Shown: positions 1 to 9,988, counted from the first letter of the stretch. The stretch is DNA of 35,465 nucleotides from Alphaproteobacteria bacterium (GCA_021776685.1 JAJFFJ010000015.1:1-35465); one strand, 5' to 3'. The notes: generated by a model not told the origin, from the letters alone. Program-made: numbers and translations.

Positions 1-504
1 GGCGCTTCCCGTCCGGAGAAAAAACGCCGAACGCAAAAGACCATCGGCTGGCGCGAATGGGTGACGTTGCCGGAACTTGGCATCGACTGGATCAAAGCCA
101 AGATCGATACCGGTGCGCGTACATCAGCGCTCCACGCCTACCGGATCGACCCCTTTGATCGGGATGGGGAGCGTTGGGTGCGCTTCTTCGTTCATCCCCG
201 CCAGCGCCGGCGTACCCCCGAGGTCGAATGCGAGGCCTTGGTGGTGGACGAGCGAACAATCACCAGTTCCAACGGGCGGCCGGAAAAACGCTATGTGATC
301 CGGACGGCCCTCAAGGTAGGCGCCCGCAGATGGTCAATTGAGATCACACTCACCAACCGGGACGAGATGAGCTTTCGTATGCTCCTCGGTAGGCAGGCGA
401 TCAGGAGACGCCTGAAAGTTGATCCAGGAAAGTCCTATATGATGACCAGCAAAGCCTCTGCCCGGGAAACACCCCGAGTGGCAAAAAGAAAGACGAAATC
501 ATGA
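1..504 (+). CDS. RimB-like ATP-dependent zinc protease / retropepsin-fold protease (5' partial)
   Basis: The reading frame is open from the first base and already carries family sequence ([14 protein letters not shown]), so the start lies outside the window; the in-frame GTG at 61 is internal. The signature [11 protein letters not shown] supplies the retropepsin-type Asp-Thr-Gly active site of the Pfam Zn_protease (PF05618) family. Its Pseudomonas member RimB works with RimK on the poly-glutamate tail of ribosomal protein S6. A second family block is [10 protein letters not shown] near the C-terminus, followed by a basic tail. The stop overlaps the rimK start as ATGA, so the two are translationally coupled. 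The family name 'zinc protease' is historical; the visible motif suggests an aspartic protease. The call is firm; the substrate is inferred from the neighbour. Confidence 0.87.
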   Translation, partial: GASRPEKKRRTQKTIGWREWVTLPELGIDWIKAKIDTGARTSALHAYRIDPFDRDGERWVRFFVHPRQRRRTPEVECEALVVDERTITSSNGRPEKRYVIRTALKVGARRWSIEITLTNRDEMSFRMLLGRQAIRRRLKVDPGKSYMMTSKASARETPRVAKRKTKS

Positions 505-1406
505 AAATTGCGATGCTTGCGCGAAACCCGAACCTCTACTCGCACAAGCGACTTGTTGAGGCGGCGGAGGAACGGGGCCACGAGATCGATATCATCGACA
601 CACTGAAGGTCTATATCAACGTCGCGGCCCATCGGCCGGAGCTGCGCTACCGCGGCGAGAAACTGGAGGGTTATGACGCGGTGATCCCGCGTATTGGCGC
701 GTCGGTCACTTTCTTCGGCACCGCGGTATTGCGGCAGTTTGAGGTCATGGGCATCTATCCATTGAACGAGTCGGTCGCCATCAGCCGCTCCCGGGACAAG
801 CTGCGCAGTCTGCAGCTGTTGGCGCGGCGCGGCATCGGCCTGCCAGTTACGGTATTTGCCCATTCAACGGGACAGGCGGACGATATCCTGGACATGCTGG
901 GCGGCGCGCCGGTGGTGATCAAACTGCTGGAAGGCACCCAGGGGATTGGCGTTGTACTGGGTGAGACGAATTCCGCGGCAAGCAGCATGATCCAGGCCTT
1001 CGGTGGCCTGAAGGCCAATATTCTGGTGCAGGAATTCATCAAGGAGGCCGGCAATCAGGACATCCGGTGCCTGGTTGTGGGAGATCGGGTGGTGGCATCG
1101 ATGATGCGGAAAGGCGCCGATGGCGACTTTCGGTCGAACCTGCACCGGGGCGGCAGCGCCAGCAGCATCAAGATCACACCGGAAGAGCGCTCCACGGCCG
1201 TGCGGGCAGCGCAGGTCATGGGCCTGAACGTATGTGGCGTCGACCTGTTGCGGGCGAATCACGGGCCCGTGGTGATGGAAGTAAATTCCTCACCGGGGCT
1301 GGAGGGCCTTGAAAAGACGACGGAGATCGATGTTGCCAGCAAGATCATTCTGTTCCTGGAAAAGAACGCGAAGCCCGGCAAGACCCGCACCCGCGGCAAA
1401 GGTTGA
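501..1406 (+). CDS. rimK: RimK, S6 glutamate ligase (ATP-grasp)
   Basis: This 301-residue protein has the usual length and layout of RimK. A Rossmann-like N-terminal domain begins [18 protein letters not shown] and is followed by an ATP-grasp fold. Recognisable blocks are the ATP-binding [34 protein letters not shown], and the metal-binding [15 protein letters not shown]. The family adds glutamates to the C-terminus of ribosomal protein S6 using ATP; some members act on other substrates. The ATG overlaps the protease stop by four bases, and the next gene may begin on a TTG overlapping this stop, so the three form one operon. The lysine/arginine-rich C-terminal tail is not part of the catalytic fold. 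Confidence 0.93.
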   Translation: MKIAMLARNPNLYSHKRLVEAAEERGHEIDIIDTLKVYINVAAHRPELRYRGEKLEGYDAVIPRIGASVTFFGTAVLRQFEVMGIYPLNESVAISRSRDKLRSLQLLARRGIGLPVTVFAHSTGQADDILDMLGGAPVVIKLLEGTQGIGVVLGETNSAASSMIQAFGGLKANILVQEFIKEAGNQDIRCLVVGDRVVASMMRKGADGDFRSNLHRGGSASSIKITPEERSTAVRAAQVMGLNVCGVDLLRANHGPVVMEVNSSPGLEGLEKTTEIDVASKIILFLEKNAKPGKTRTRGKG

Positions 1407-2473
1407 GGGTGCGCGACCCAATCGAGATCGCCGGGATTGCGGTGGCGCCCGGCGAGCGCCGCACCATAGAGGTGCCGATCACGGACCTGTCCACCCACAC
1501 GCCGATCAACATGCCCGTGCACGTGATTCATGGCCGCCGTGACGGCCCTGTGCTGTTTGTGTGCGGGGCAATCCATGGGGACGAGATCAATGGCGTCGAG
1601 ATCATCAGACGCCTGATGAAACTCGGCGGATTGAAACGCCTGCGGGGGACGCTGATCGCGGTGCCCATTGTCAACATCTTGGGCTTTCTCAACAATTCCC
1701 GCTATCTGCCGGATAGACGTGATCTGAATCGCAGTTTCCCCGGCCGCTCCAGCGGCTCGCTGGCCGCCCGGCTGGCGGACCTGTTCATGCGCGAGATCGT
1801 GTCAAAGGCAACCCATGGGATCGACCTGCACACAGCGGCCATCCATCGGGACAACTATCCGCAAGTTCGCGCCGATCTGGACAATCCCGAACTGGAAAGA
1901 CTGGCGCGCGCCTTCGGTGCGCCGCTGACCATCAATGCTGATCTCCGCGAGGGCAGCCTTCGCGCCGCTGCGGCCAGCATTGGCGTGCCCGTGTTTGTTT
2001 ACGAGGGCGGCGAGGCGTTGCGGTTTGATGAACTGCCTATCCGCAGCGGCGTTAACGGGGTTGTCCGCTGTATGCGCGAACTAGGCATGTTGCGCGAGGG
2101 CAAGGCGCGCAAGGCCACACGCCAGCCCGCGTTGATCCGGTCAAGCGTCTGGGTGCGGGCGCCGCAAAGCGGCGTGGTGCGGGCGGTGGTGCCGCTGGGC
2201 CGGCCGGTAAATGCCGACGCGGTATTGGGCAGGGTGACCGATCCCTTTGGCAGCAATGAAGTTGAGATTCGGGCACCGGCGGACGGGATCGTCATTGGAT
2301 GCTCCTACCTGCCGCTGGCGCACGAAGGCGACGCCCTGTTTCATATCGGCCGACTGGAAGGCACAAAGGCCCATGCCATGTCGCTCGAGCCGTCGGAACT
2401 GTCCGCGGAATATGACATTGGGCTTACGGCGGGAATCGATGCGGCCGAAATCGCGGGAAAGCCCGCGCCCTGA
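1403..2473 (+). CDS. Succinylglutamate desuccinylase/aspartoacylase family protein (M14-like)
   Basis: The protein has 356 residues if translation starts at the TTG overlapping the rimK stop (TTGA); a GTG two codons later is an equal alternative. Zinc-ligand motifs of the AstE/AspA family (PF04952) are visible: [12 protein letters not shown] (H59, E61) and GIDLHTA (H143), with the substrate-arginine block [11 protein letters not shown] near 104-114. VYEGGEAL further on resembles the family's catalytic glutamate region. Members cleave N-acyl amino acids, but the fold is that of M14 carboxypeptidases. Linkage to a RimB-like protease and RimK suggests action on glutamate tails or related acyl-peptides, which is inference. 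A C-terminal beta-rich domain follows (about 245-330). True substrate unknown. Confidence 0.82.
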   Translation: MRVRDPIEIAGIAVAPGERRTIEVPITDLSTHTPINMPVHVIHGRRDGPVLFVCGAIHGDEINGVEIIRRLMKLGGLKRLRGTLIAVPIVNILGFLNNSRYLPDRRDLNRSFPGRSSGSLAARLADLFMREIVSKATHGIDLHTAAIHRDNYPQVRADLDNPELERLARAFGAPLTINADLREGSLRAAAASIGVPVFVYEGGEALRFDELPIRSGVNGVVRCMRELGMLREGKARKATRQPALIRSSVWVRAPQSGVVRAVVPLGRPVNADAVLGRVTDPFGSNEVEIRAPADGIVIGCSYLPLAHEGDALFHIGRLEGTKAHAMSLEPSELSAEYDIGLTAGIDAAEIAGKPAP

Positions 2474-2479
2474 ATAAGC

Positions 2480-2542
2480 TCAATGATGCTGGCCATCGAG
2501 TTCGAACATTTCTGGTTCCACTGGTTTGATCTCGTCTGTCAT
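2480..2542 (-). CDS. Possible 20-residue ORF coupled to recX
   Basis: The recX stop overlaps an ATG as ATGA, and a 20-codon acidic ORF follows (begins MTDEIKPVEP, ends GQHH). A GGAAG purine run inside the recX 3' end lies four bases before the ATG. It fills nearly all of the space before the convergent upstream gene's end. I recognise no family and codon evidence over 20 codons is weak, so this may be chance. Confidence 0.3.
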   Translation of the reverse strand: MTDEIKPVEPEMFELDGQHH

Positions 2543-3147
2543 GGCGCTTCCCAAGTTTCTTCCAACTCTGCCGGGTCCTGCGCATCGATAATGCGGCGCG
2601 CCAAATTCCAGATGAACCCTGCCCGACCCATGGAGGCCAGTTCCTTCTCCCGCCGCGCCTCACGCCCCTCCGGACGGCCCCAGGGGCCCAACCGCCGGCG
2701 GCGGGCATATGCGCAGGCGGCGTCAAATTCCGGATCGGCCGACGAATCCCCCAGAGACTCCAGCGCAGCGTCAATGTCGGCGGGGTCGAGTCCTTTCGCG
2801 AACAGCTGGGCCCGGATGCGACGGGCGCCAAGACCCCGTCGATGCAGGCTGGCGGCTCTCGCGGCCGCATATTGACGGTCATCCAACAGCGCGCTGCTGA
2901 CGAAGCGGGCCACCAGTTCATCGACCATCTCGGTCGCCGCCGCCACATCGTCGCCGTGATGGGCACAGCTTTTATTCACCCTCCGCATCAGCACCCGCTT
3001 CAGGTTGGCGGCACTGCTGGCGTAGCGCCCGAGATACCAAAGCGCCACATTGTTCAGGTATTTGGGCGTGATTTTCTTGGGCGGGCGCTTTTCGGGCCGG
3101 CCCTTCTGCCGTGACTCTTGATGCTGACGGGCGGCAGGCTGGATCAT
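2539..3147 (-). CDS. recX: RecX regulatory protein
   Basis: This 202-residue protein has the RecX pattern of three-helix repeats. An N-terminal lysine-rich stretch is followed by the first repeat (YLGRYASSAANLKRVL), then LDDRQYAAARAASLHRRGLG, ARRIRAQLFAKGLD and a C-terminal repeat ending with FIWNLARRIID. RecX binds RecA filaments and limits their activity in recombination and the SOS response. RecA is not in the window, and no LexA box is visible in the 64 bases separating this gene from the divergent ABC permease. The ATG at 3147 lacks a strong ribosome site. The basic first 25 residues look disordered. Confidence 0.88.
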   Translation of the reverse strand: MIQPAARQHQESRQKGRPEKRPPKKITPKYLNNVALWYLGRYASSAANLKRVLMRRVNKSCAHHGDDVAAATEMVDELVARFVSSALLDDRQYAAARAASLHRRGLGARRIRAQLFAKGLDPADIDAALESLGDSSADPEFDAACAYARRRRLGPWGRPEGREARREKELASMGRAGFIWNLARRIIDAQDPAELEETWEAP

Positions 3148-3211
3148 GCCGGCGCTTATGCCATGCCACGGGGGGTTGGGCCAGAGCCCGCTTTGGCCTA
3201 CATCTCACGTC

Positions 3212-4081
3212 ATGAACGAGTTACCGCCCTCCCAGCCGAACGCCCCCGGCGTCAAGCTTGCGCCCGATGATGCCCGCGCGCGGGCCGCAGCTACCCTGAC
3301 CCCCCGCCATATCGGGCTGATCAACGGCCGTGGCCTCTGGACTCTCTATCTCAAGGAGATCCACCGCTTTCTCAAGGTCTGGATGCAGGCGCTGGCTGCA
3401 CCATTGATCACCACTTTGCTTTTCCTGGCCATCTTTACCCTGGCCCTTGGCGACCGGGTGTCCGGCGTCGACTCCCTGCCTTTTGACCAGTTTCTGGCGC
3501 CGGGGCTGGTGATGATGTCCATGGTTCAGGGCGCCTTCGCCAACAACTCATCGTCCCTGCTGATCTCGAAGGTGCAGAACAATATCTTCGACGTAATGAT
3601 GCCGCCGCTGTCCTCTCACGAACTGACATTCGCTTTCACCATGGCCGGGGTCACCCGTGGCCTGATGGTGGGACTCTCAACCTGTTTCGGCATGTGGCTG
3701 TTCGTCGATATGTCGATCCACAATCTGGGCGTCATCCTCTATTTCGCCGTTATGGCGTCGCTGTTCCTGTCCCTGCTTGGATTACTGGCGGGCATTTGGG
3801 CGGACAAGTTCGATCACGTTGCCGCCATAACCAACTTCATCATAACGCCGCTCGCGTTCCTCTCCGGGACTTTCTATTCCATCGAACGGCTGCCCGGCAT
3901 CTGGAATGACTTGGCCCATCTGAATCCGTTCTTCTACATGATCGACGGCTTCCGCTCGGGCTTCATCGGCCACTCCGACGCGCCGATCTGGCTGGGCATG
4001 CTCGTCCTCTTCGTCCTCAACGCAGCGCTCTGGTGGTTCTGTCACCATCTGTTCGTGAAGGGCTACAAGCTGAAGACCTGA
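3212..4081 (+). CDS. ABC-2 type transporter permease
   Basis: I place the start at the ATG at 3212, giving 289 residues (MNELPPSQPN...); a longer frame exists to 3146 but adds nothing family-like. After a cytoplasmic N-terminus (ending TLYLKEIHRFLKVW) come six hydrophobic segments typical of ABC-2 permeases (PF01061), including PLITTLLFLAIFTLALG, the FLAPGLVMMSMVQGAF segment and the late FIITPLAFLSGTFYSIERLPG signature. It is an inner-membrane channel subunit for export of drugs, polysaccharide or lipids. No ATPase gene is adjacent here, which is unusual because the partner is normally next door; it may be encoded elsewhere. Substrate cannot be told. Confidence 0.85.
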   Translation: MNELPPSQPNAPGVKLAPDDARARAAATLTPRHIGLINGRGLWTLYLKEIHRFLKVWMQALAAPLITTLLFLAIFTLALGDRVSGVDSLPFDQFLAPGLVMMSMVQGAFANNSSSLLISKVQNNIFDVMMPPLSSHELTFAFTMAGVTRGLMVGLSTCFGMWLFVDMSIHNLGVILYFAVMASLFLSLLGLLAGIWADKFDHVAAITNFIITPLAFLSGTFYSIERLPGIWNDLAHLNPFFYMIDGFRSGFIGHSDAPIWLGMLVLFVLNAALWWFCHHLFVKGYKLKT

Positions 4082-4105
4082 GGCAGGCGCGACCCCTCCC
4101 CCGCG

Positions 4106-4134
4106 TTGACTTCACGGCCGTGCATCCCGATACT
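4106..4134 (+). promoter_or_regulatory. Predicted sigma-70 promoter of argD-argF-hslO
   Basis: TTGACT at 4106-4111 and GATACT at 4129-4134 are separated by 17 bases, matching 5/6 and 4/6 of the vegetative consensus. The site lies about 107 bases before the argD ATG, inside the 159-base gap after the ABC permease. No ARG-box-like palindrome was recognised in the leader. Confidence 0.5.
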
Positions 4135-4240
4135 GCGCGCCTTTCCGCGCCGCACAAATCTTTGAACGCTGGCGGGCTTATCCAGCCGCGCGGACCTATA
4201 TATTGGGATGCGACCGCCGCTCCAGATAAGGCATCAGGAA

Positions 4241-5446
4241 ATGAACGACGCCATCTTTCCGGCAATTCTGCCGACGTATAACAGAACCCAAATCGCCTTC
4301 GACAAGGGCGAGGGCGCCTATCTGTTTGCGACCGACGGGCGACGATATCTGGACTTCGCGAGCGGCATCGCGGTCACCTGCCTGGGCCACGGCCACCCGC
4401 ATCTGGTCAAGGCGCTGACCGAGCAGGGCAGCAAGCTGTGGCACTGCTCCAACATCTTCGAGATTCCAGACCAGCAGCGGTTGGCCGAGCGCATGACCGC
4501 CAACAGCTTCGCGGACAGCGTCTTCTTCTGCAATTCGGGCGCAGAAGCGGTGGAAACCGGCATCAAGATGATCCGCCACTATCACCATGTGAACGGCAAC
4601 CCGGAGAAATATCGGGTGATCTGCGCTGAGGGCGCGTTCCACGGCCGGACGCTGACCACCATCTTCGCCGGCGGCCAGGCCAAGCATACCGAGGGCTTCG
4701 GCCCCGAAGTGCAGGGCTTTGATCATGTGGCCTTCGGCAACCTGAACGAGACGCGGGCGGCCATCACGCCAGAGACCGGCGCAATTCTGGTGGAACCCGT
4801 GCAGGGCGAAGGCGGCTACAAACCGGCTGACCCGGACTTCATCAAAGGCCTGCGCGAGGTCTGCGACGAGTTCGGCCTGCTGCTCATGTTTGACGAGGTG
4901 CAGTGCGGCAATGGCCGAACCGGCAAATATTTCGCCCACGAATGGTTCGACACCATCCCGGACATCATGGCCACGGCAAAGGGCATGGGCGGTGGCTTTC
5001 CGATGGGCGCCTGCCTCGCAACCGCCGAGGCGGCCAAAGGCATGGTCGCGGGCACCCACGGCTCCACATATGGCGGCAACCCGTTGGCGATGGCCGTGGG
5101 CAATGCGGTGCTGGACGTGATGCTGGAGCCCGGCTTCCTCGACCACGTCACCGCCATGGGCAAGGTCATCCGCACCGGGCTGGAAGATCTGGTGCGCGAC
5201 TTTCCCGATATCTTCGTCGAGGCGCGGGGCATGGGCCTGATGGTCGGCATCAAATGCGCAGACGGCGTCGTCAACGGCGACATGGTGGAAGCACTGCGCC
5301 AGGCCGGCCTGCTGTGCGTCGGTGCCGGCGAGAATGTGGTGCGCATGGCGCCACCGCTGATCGTCGAGGAAAGCCATATTGCGGAGGCGCTGGATATCCT
5401 GCGTCAGACGGCAGCGACCTGGGGCGACGGGGGTGGCAATGCCTGA
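4241..5446 (+). CDS. argD: Acetylornithine aminotransferase (class III, PLP)
   Basis: This enzyme transfers an amino group from glutamate to N-acetylglutamate semialdehyde in arginine synthesis; family members often also make N-succinyl-diaminopimelate for lysine. With the ATG at 4241 it has 401 residues, the normal length. Class III features are the phosphate-binding NSGAEAVE (98-105), [12 protein letters not shown] with Asp218 contacting the pyridine nitrogen, and [11 protein letters not shown] with Lys247 as the PLP lysine. A longer frame from 4208 would add 11 unrelated residues, so I reject that start. The gene overlaps argF by eight bases, indicating one transcript argD-argF-hslO. The call is firm from motifs and context. 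Confidence 0.94.
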   Translation: MNDAIFPAILPTYNRTQIAFDKGEGAYLFATDGRRYLDFASGIAVTCLGHGHPHLVKALTEQGSKLWHCSNIFEIPDQQRLAERMTANSFADSVFFCNSGAEAVETGIKMIRHYHHVNGNPEKYRVICAEGAFHGRTLTTIFAGGQAKHTEGFGPEVQGFDHVAFGNLNETRAAITPETGAILVEPVQGEGGYKPADPDFIKGLREVCDEFGLLLMFDEVQCGNGRTGKYFAHEWFDTIPDIMATAKGMGGGFPMGACLATAEAAKGMVAGTHGSTYGGNPLAMAVGNAVLDVMLEPGFLDHVTAMGKVIRTGLEDLVRDFPDIFVEARGMGLMVGIKCADGVVNGDMVEALRQAGLLCVGAGENVVRMAPPLIVEESHIAEALDILRQTAATWGDGGGNA

Positions 5447-6380
5447 CGCATCAGCCACCGGTGTGCGCCACTTCCTGGACCTAGACAAGCTGACCGCCGC
5501 ACAGCTGCGGCGCATTCTTGACGTGGCCGGCCAATACAAGGCTGGCAACCCGCCAGATGGTGAGGCGCAGCCCTTGAAGGGCAAGGCCCTGGCGATGATC
5601 TTCGAGAAGCCGTCAACCCGGACGCGCGTCTCATTCGAGCGCGCCATCCGCCAGCTGGGCGGCGACCCTGTGGTGCTGGAACGTGAGAGCAGTCAGCTGG
5701 GCCGCGGTGAGACCGTGGCCGACACCGCCAGGGTGCTCAGCCGGTATGTGGACGGCATCATGCTGCGCACCACCCGCGAGGACAAACTGTTCGAGTTGGC
5801 CCAGCATGCCACGGTGCCAGTGATCAATGGCCTGACCGACCGCACCCACCCCTGCCAGTTGATGGCGGACGTGATGACCTTCGAGGAGCATCGCGGGCCG
5901 ATCGCCGGCAAGGTAGTAGCATGGTGCGGCGACGGCAACAATATGGCGACCTCCTTCATCCACGCCGCGGTGCAGTTTGACTTTGAACTGCGCCTGGCCG
6001 TGCCCGCCCATCTGCCTCCGCCGGCGCAAGTGCTCGGCTGGGCGAAAGCCAATGGCGGCAAGATCGTCGTCACCGAAAGCGTGAAGGAAGCAGCCACGGG
6101 TGCGGACTGTGTGGTCACCGATGTGTGGGTTTCCATGGGTGACGATGCCTCTATTTCCCATCGGGAGGCCCTGGCCGACTATCAGGTCAACCGCGCGGTC
6201 ATGGGGCTGGCAAATCCCGATGCCATTTTCATGCACTGCCTGCCGGCGCACCGGGGCGAAGAAGTGACGGCCGCGGTCATCGACGGTCCGCAGTCGGTGG
6301 TGTGGGACGAGGCGGAAAACCGGCTGCATGCCCAGAAAGGCATCCTCGCCTGGGCGATGGCGGGTGTGGGGGCTCTGTGA
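5439..6380 (+). CDS. argF: Ornithine carbamoyltransferase
   Basis: This enzyme condenses ornithine and carbamoyl phosphate to citrulline. It has 313 residues from the ATG at 5439, which lies eight bases before the end of argD. All diagnostic motifs are present: carbamoyl-phosphate-binding STRTR (59-63), HPCQ (137-140), and the ornithine-site block [11 protein letters not shown] (265-275). The order argD-argF-hslO is common in alphaproteobacteria. The stop overlaps the GTG start of hslO, so translation is coupled. Nothing is odd about the sequence; the missing arginine enzyme argE lies just downstream on the other strand. Confidence 0.96.
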   Translation: MPDASATGVRHFLDLDKLTAAQLRRILDVAGQYKAGNPPDGEAQPLKGKALAMIFEKPSTRTRVSFERAIRQLGGDPVVLERESSQLGRGETVADTARVLSRYVDGIMLRTTREDKLFELAQHATVPVINGLTDRTHPCQLMADVMTFEEHRGPIAGKVVAWCGDGNNMATSFIHAAVQFDFELRLAVPAHLPPPAQVLGWAKANGGKIVVTESVKEAATGADCVVTDVWVSMGDDASISHREALADYQVNRAVMGLANPDAIFMHCLPAHRGEEVTAAVIDGPQSVVWDEAENRLHAQKGILAWAMAGVGAL

Positions 6381-7327
6381 CGACCACGGCCTCGGGCGGG
6401 CGGGTGCTGCCCTTCCAGCTTGAAACATCCAACCTGCGGGGCCGCCTTGTGGAACTGGGGGGCGTGGTGGACGACATCGTCTCACGTCACGACTATCCCT
6501 ATCCTGTGGCCAGCCTGCTGGCGGAATGCCTGGCGTTGACCGCCGCGCTGTCCGCCGTCCTGAAGTATGAGGGCATTTTCAGCCTGCAGACCAAGGGTGA
6601 TGGACCAATCAGCCTGCTGGTCGCGGACGTGACATCCGATGGCGACATCCGCGGCTATGCCGAAGTGGCGGAAGGCCGCGAGAGCGAGATTCCGGACATC
6701 GCCGTGGACCGCCCGGTGGAAACGCTGTTAGGCAAAGGCCGACTCGCCTTTACCGTCGATCAGGGCAGCCATACCAACCGCTATCAGGGCATTGTCGAGA
6801 TGACCGGCACCACCCTGGCTGAATGCGCGCAGCACTATTTTCGCCAGTCCGAACAACTGCCGACCCGGCTGTCTCTGGCGGCGGGCCGCGATGATGACGG
6901 TGCCTGGCGGGCCGCAGCCCTGATGCTACAGCAGATCCCGCGGGACGATACTGACTATGACACCCGCTGGGATGTCTCCGGCATTGACGACGAAGACGCC
7001 GCCGAAGAATGGCGACGCGCCGGACTGTTGATGGACACGCTTCAGCCTGGTGAATTTCTAGATCGGGATCTGGGCGGCGAGGCGATCCTCTACCGCCTGT
7101 TCAACGAAGACGGCGTGCGGGTTTTTCAGGACCGACCCCTTCAGGCCGGATGCCGCTGCACCGCCGAGCGGGTGGAAAACGTCCTGCGCGGCATGCCGCC
7201 CGACGAGTTGGAGCCCCTGAAAGTGGACGGCAACATCGTCGTCACCTGCCAGTTCTGCAAGCAGGACTATGTCTACGACGCGGTTGACCTCGCCGCCCTT
7301 AGCAGCCCCGGTTCGGGAACCGCCTGA
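6377..7327 (+). CDS. hslO: Hsp33 redox-regulated chaperone
   Basis: Hsp33 is a cytoplasmic holdase activated when oxidants release its zinc. The GTG at 6377 overlaps the argF stop (GTGA) and gives 316 residues, which fits the family. The redox switch is visible near the C-terminus: C259-R-C261 and C291-Q-F-C294, the four zinc-binding cysteines. The N-terminal core (from [16 protein letters not shown]) and the [14 protein letters not shown] block are typical. The frame is open about 75 bases upstream, but that stretch is argF in another frame. Its position behind arginine genes is conserved in alphaproteobacteria and suggests shared transcription rather than shared function. Confidence 0.94.
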   Translation: MTTTASGGRVLPFQLETSNLRGRLVELGGVVDDIVSRHDYPYPVASLLAECLALTAALSAVLKYEGIFSLQTKGDGPISLLVADVTSDGDIRGYAEVAEGRESEIPDIAVDRPVETLLGKGRLAFTVDQGSHTNRYQGIVEMTGTTLAECAQHYFRQSEQLPTRLSLAAGRDDDGAWRAAALMLQQIPRDDTDYDTRWDVSGIDDEDAAEEWRRAGLLMDTLQPGEFLDRDLGGEAILYRLFNEDGVRVFQDRPLQAGCRCTAERVENVLRGMPPDELEPLKVDGNIVVTCQFCKQDYVYDAVDLAALSSPGSGTA

Positions 7328-7352
7328 CGCCGCAGGCAGGCAAAGACAATCA

Positions 7353-8537
7353 TCAAGCAGGCGCGTTTTCGGCCGCCCAGTCCTTGAGCTTGCGGAGAAG
7401 CGCCTCGCCGGCATCCAGCTGGACAATGTCGATATATTCATTCGGCTGATGCGCCTGGACGATGCTGCCCGGACCGCAAACCACCGCGGACATGCCAGCG
7501 TCCTGGAACAAACCGGCCTCCGTCGCGAAGGAAACCGTGCCGGTCTGATTGGCGCCGGTCAGACGGCGGATCAGTTCTTCGGCGGCGCCATTGGGCTCCG
7601 GCGTCAGCGGCGGCGCGCTGGCCATGGGCGTCGTGATGATTGCCGCGTCGGGATATATTTCGCGCATCGGCGGCAGAAGCTCGCGCGCCACAAATTCATC
7701 TACCTCCGCCCGGATGGCCTCCTCGCGCACGCCGGGCACCGGACGGAATTCCCAGACAAATCGGCATTCCTTGGCGGTGATGTTGACCGCTGTGCCGCCA
7801 TCGATTTCCCCGATGTTGAAGGTGGTATAGGGCGGCTCGAATTCTTCCAGCACCGGGTCATGGCGGTAGCGCTCCGCGATTTCGAGAATTTGGCTGATCA
7901 TGCGCACGGCATATTCGATCGCGTTGACGGAGATGTGCTTGAGGCTGGAATGGGCCTCGAGCCCGGTGATCACCGTCCGGAGCGCTGTAATGCCTTTGTG
8001 AGCATTGACCACACGCATCTCCGTCGGCTCGCCGATGAGCGCCAGTCGCGGCTGCGGCAGCTCTTGCGCAATCTTGGTCAGGAGCTTGGGCACCCCCGCA
8101 CAGCCGATTTCCTCGTCGAAAGAGAATGCATAGTGGATCGGCGTCTTCAGCCCGGCGGCCTGGAACTCCGGCGCCATGGCGAGTGCGAGCGCAATGAACC
8201 CCTTCATGTCACAGGCGCCCCGGCCATAGAGGCGTCCGTCCCGCTCGGTCATGTCAAAGGGGTCGCTATCCCAGGCCTGGCCATCCACCGGCACCACATC
8301 CGTATGGCCGGACAGCACAATGCCGCCGTCGCCTGCCGGCCCAATGGTCGCGAAGAGATTGGCCTTGTCGCCATCGTCGTTGGGGGCGAGCGTACAATCG
8401 ACGCCCAGCCCTGCCAGGTAGTCTCGCACCCAGTCGATCAACGCCATGTTGGAGTTGCGCGAGGTGGTATCGAACCCGATCAGGCGGCCGAGGATATCGC
8501 GCGCGCGCGTGGCCGTATCGGTGACGGTTTCAGTCAA
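7353..8537 (-). CDS. argE: Acetylornithine deacetylase (M20 family)
   Basis: The enzyme hydrolyses N-acetylornithine to ornithine, feeding ArgF. I choose the TTG at 8537 (MTETVTDTATRARDILG, 394 residues) because GCGAGG lies six bases upstream; a TTG at 8543 overlapping the trkH stop is the alternative. Metal and catalytic motifs are LSGHTDVVP (H78, D80), GRGACDMKG (D110), FSFDEEIGC (E142/E143) and IGEPTEM. The C-terminal VCGPGSIVQAHQPNEYI carries the last metal-binding His. The dimerisation lid domain sits in between. The gene is coupled to trkH, with which it has no known functional link, and converges on hslO with only 25 bases between stops. Confidence 0.92.
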   Translation of the reverse strand: MTETVTDTATRARDILGRLIGFDTTSRNSNMALIDWVRDYLAGLGVDCTLAPNDDGDKANLFATIGPAGDGGIVLSGHTDVVPVDGQAWDSDPFDMTERDGRLYGRGACDMKGFIALALAMAPEFQAAGLKTPIHYAFSFDEEIGCAGVPKLLTKIAQELPQPRLALIGEPTEMRVVNAHKGITALRTVITGLEAHSSLKHISVNAIEYAVRMISQILEIAERYRHDPVLEEFEPPYTTFNIGEIDGGTAVNITAKECRFVWEFRPVPGVREEAIRAEVDEFVARELLPPMREIYPDAAIITTPMASAPPLTPEPNGAAEELIRRLTGANQTGTVSFATEAGLFQDAGMSAVVCGPGSIVQAHQPNEYIDIVQLDAGEALLRKLKDWAAENAPA

Positions 8538-8539
8538 AA

Positions 8540-9988
8540 TCAACCTCGCCAGAATGCCGGGGAGAACAGAATCAGGATCGAGAAGATTTCCAGCCGGCCG
8601 ACCAGCATACCGGCGGTCATGATCCACTTGGCGGCCTCGGGCATATTCTGGAAGGTGGTCGACGGGCCGACCATGTCGCCGAGCCCCGGCCCCACATTGG
8701 CGATGGCCGACGCCGCCGCCGAAAGGCTGGTAATGGGATCAAGGCCCAACAGCGAGAAGCCAAGCGCCATCACCGCAAAGCACGTCACGAACAGGAAGAA
8801 GAAGCCCATCACCGACGTCGCCACCTCATCCGGGATTGGACGCCGATTGTAGTAGGGAATAAAGACGCCATGGGGCTGCATCAGCCGCTGCATCTGGGTC
8901 CGGCCAATGGCGTAGGCCACCTGGAAGCGGAAAATCTTGATGGCGCAGGTGGTCGACCCTGCGCAGCCGCCCACAAACATCAGCACCAGCAACATCACGA
9001 ATGGCAGATGACCCCATCGGTCGAAGGCGTCCGTCGCATAGCCCGTGCCGGTGAGGATCGAGATGGTATTGAAGGCCGCCTTGGTCAGTGCTTCGCCGCC
9101 TGACGCGATCCCGGTTGACCAGAGCCAGAGCCACACAACGGCCACGGAAATCAGCACCACGGCCAGGAATACCCGTATTTGGCTGTCCTGCGTCAGTGGC
9201 TTGAAGTTCATACGTACCGCGTCGATGTAGATGACGAAAGGCAGGCTGCCGGCCAGCATGCAAATGATGATGATCCAGTGGATCGCGGAACTGTCCCAGG
9301 CGCCGAGTGAGAGATCGCGGGTGGAAAATCCGCCGGTCGCGATAGATGTCATCGCATGGCAGATGGCGTCGAAAACCGGCATGCCGGCAATCGCCAGCGC
9401 CAGCGCCGCCACGGCGGTCATGCCCAGATAAATCCAGCCAATGGTAATCGCCAACTGCTTGGCGCGCGGCAGCACTTTTTCCGGGGTATCAAACGCCTCG
9501 GTGCGGAACAGCTGCATGCCGCCGACCCGCAGGATCGGTAAAACCGACATGGCGAAGACGACGATGCCGATGCCACCCAGCCATTGCAGCATCGACCGCC
9601 ACAACAAAAGCCCTCGTGGCGCGGAATCCAGCCCTGTCATCACGGTGGCGCCGGTTGTGGTGATGCCGGACATGGACTCGAACAGCGAATCCGTCACGTT
9701 CATACCAAGGGGCGAGAACAGGAACGGTAAAGCCGCGAAGACCGCGATAAACACCCAGGTCAGGGTGGTGAAGGCGAAAGCCTGGCGCAGGTTCATGGAC
9801 AGGGTTTTCGCCTGGTTGCCCAGTATTAGCGCGACCCCCACAAACGCGGTGACGCCCGCCGCCTCCAGGAAGGCCGGCCAGCTCTTGTCACCGCCGGCGG
9901 CATCGACAATAGCCGGCAGAATCATCAACCCGGCCAGGGCGCAAAGCAGCCAGCCAGAGATGAAAAAGACAGGGCGGAAATCCAGCAC
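8540..9988 (-). CDS. trkH: TrkH-family potassium uptake protein
   Basis: This is a 482-residue inner-membrane protein with roughly ten hydrophobic helices and repeated pore-loop segments such as ESMSGITTTGATVMTGLD, HAMTSIATGGFSTRD, and NTISILTGTGYATDAFD, each with the glycine of the K+ selectivity filter; the fourth is SAAASAIANVGPGLGDMVG. The family takes up K+ in partnership with cytoplasmic TrkA; no trkA is in the window. Translation starts at a GTG (9988) with GAGG six to seven bases upstream. The stop lies next to the argE start, so the two are co-translated. The alternative KtrB subfamily is similar; length and sequence favour TrkH. Confidence 0.9.
   Translation of the reverse strand: MLDFRPVFFISGWLLCALAGLMILPAIVDAAGGDKSWPAFLEAAGVTAFVGVALILGNQAKTLSMNLRQAFAFTTLTWVFIAVFAALPFLFSPLGMNVTDSLFESMSGITTTGATVMTGLDSAPRGLLLWRSMLQWLGGIGIVVFAMSVLPILRVGGMQLFRTEAFDTPEKVLPRAKQLAITIGWIYLGMTAVAALALAIAGMPVFDAICHAMTSIATGGFSTRDLSLGAWDSSAIHWIIIICMLAGSLPFVIYIDAVRMNFKPLTQDSQIRVFLAVVLISVAVVWLWLWSTGIASGGEALTKAAFNTISILTGTGYATDAFDRWGHLPFVMLLVLMFVGGCAGSTTCAIKIFRFQVAYAIGRTQMQRLMQPHGVFIPYYNRRPIPDEVATSVMGFFFLFVTCFAVMALGFSLLGLDPITSLSAAASAIANVGPGLGDMVGPSTTFQNMPEAAKWIMTAGMLVGRLEIFSILILFSPAFWRG

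Noticed and set aside
2501-2518. GAAC-N7-GTTC resembling an SOS box near recX
   Set aside because: The orientation does not match the alphaproteobacterial direct repeat and it lies at the recX 3' side, not in its promoter.
4196-5647. Long open frame (483 codons) on the minus strand opposite argD
   Set aside because: argD and argF are unambiguous on the plus strand; the antisense product is His/Arg/Ala-rich with no family features, as expected for a shadow in GC-rich DNA.
7269-8852. 527-codon plus-strand frame opposite argE
   Set aside because: argE has full catalytic motifs on the minus strand; the plus-strand product is Arg/His-rich and unlike any protein family.
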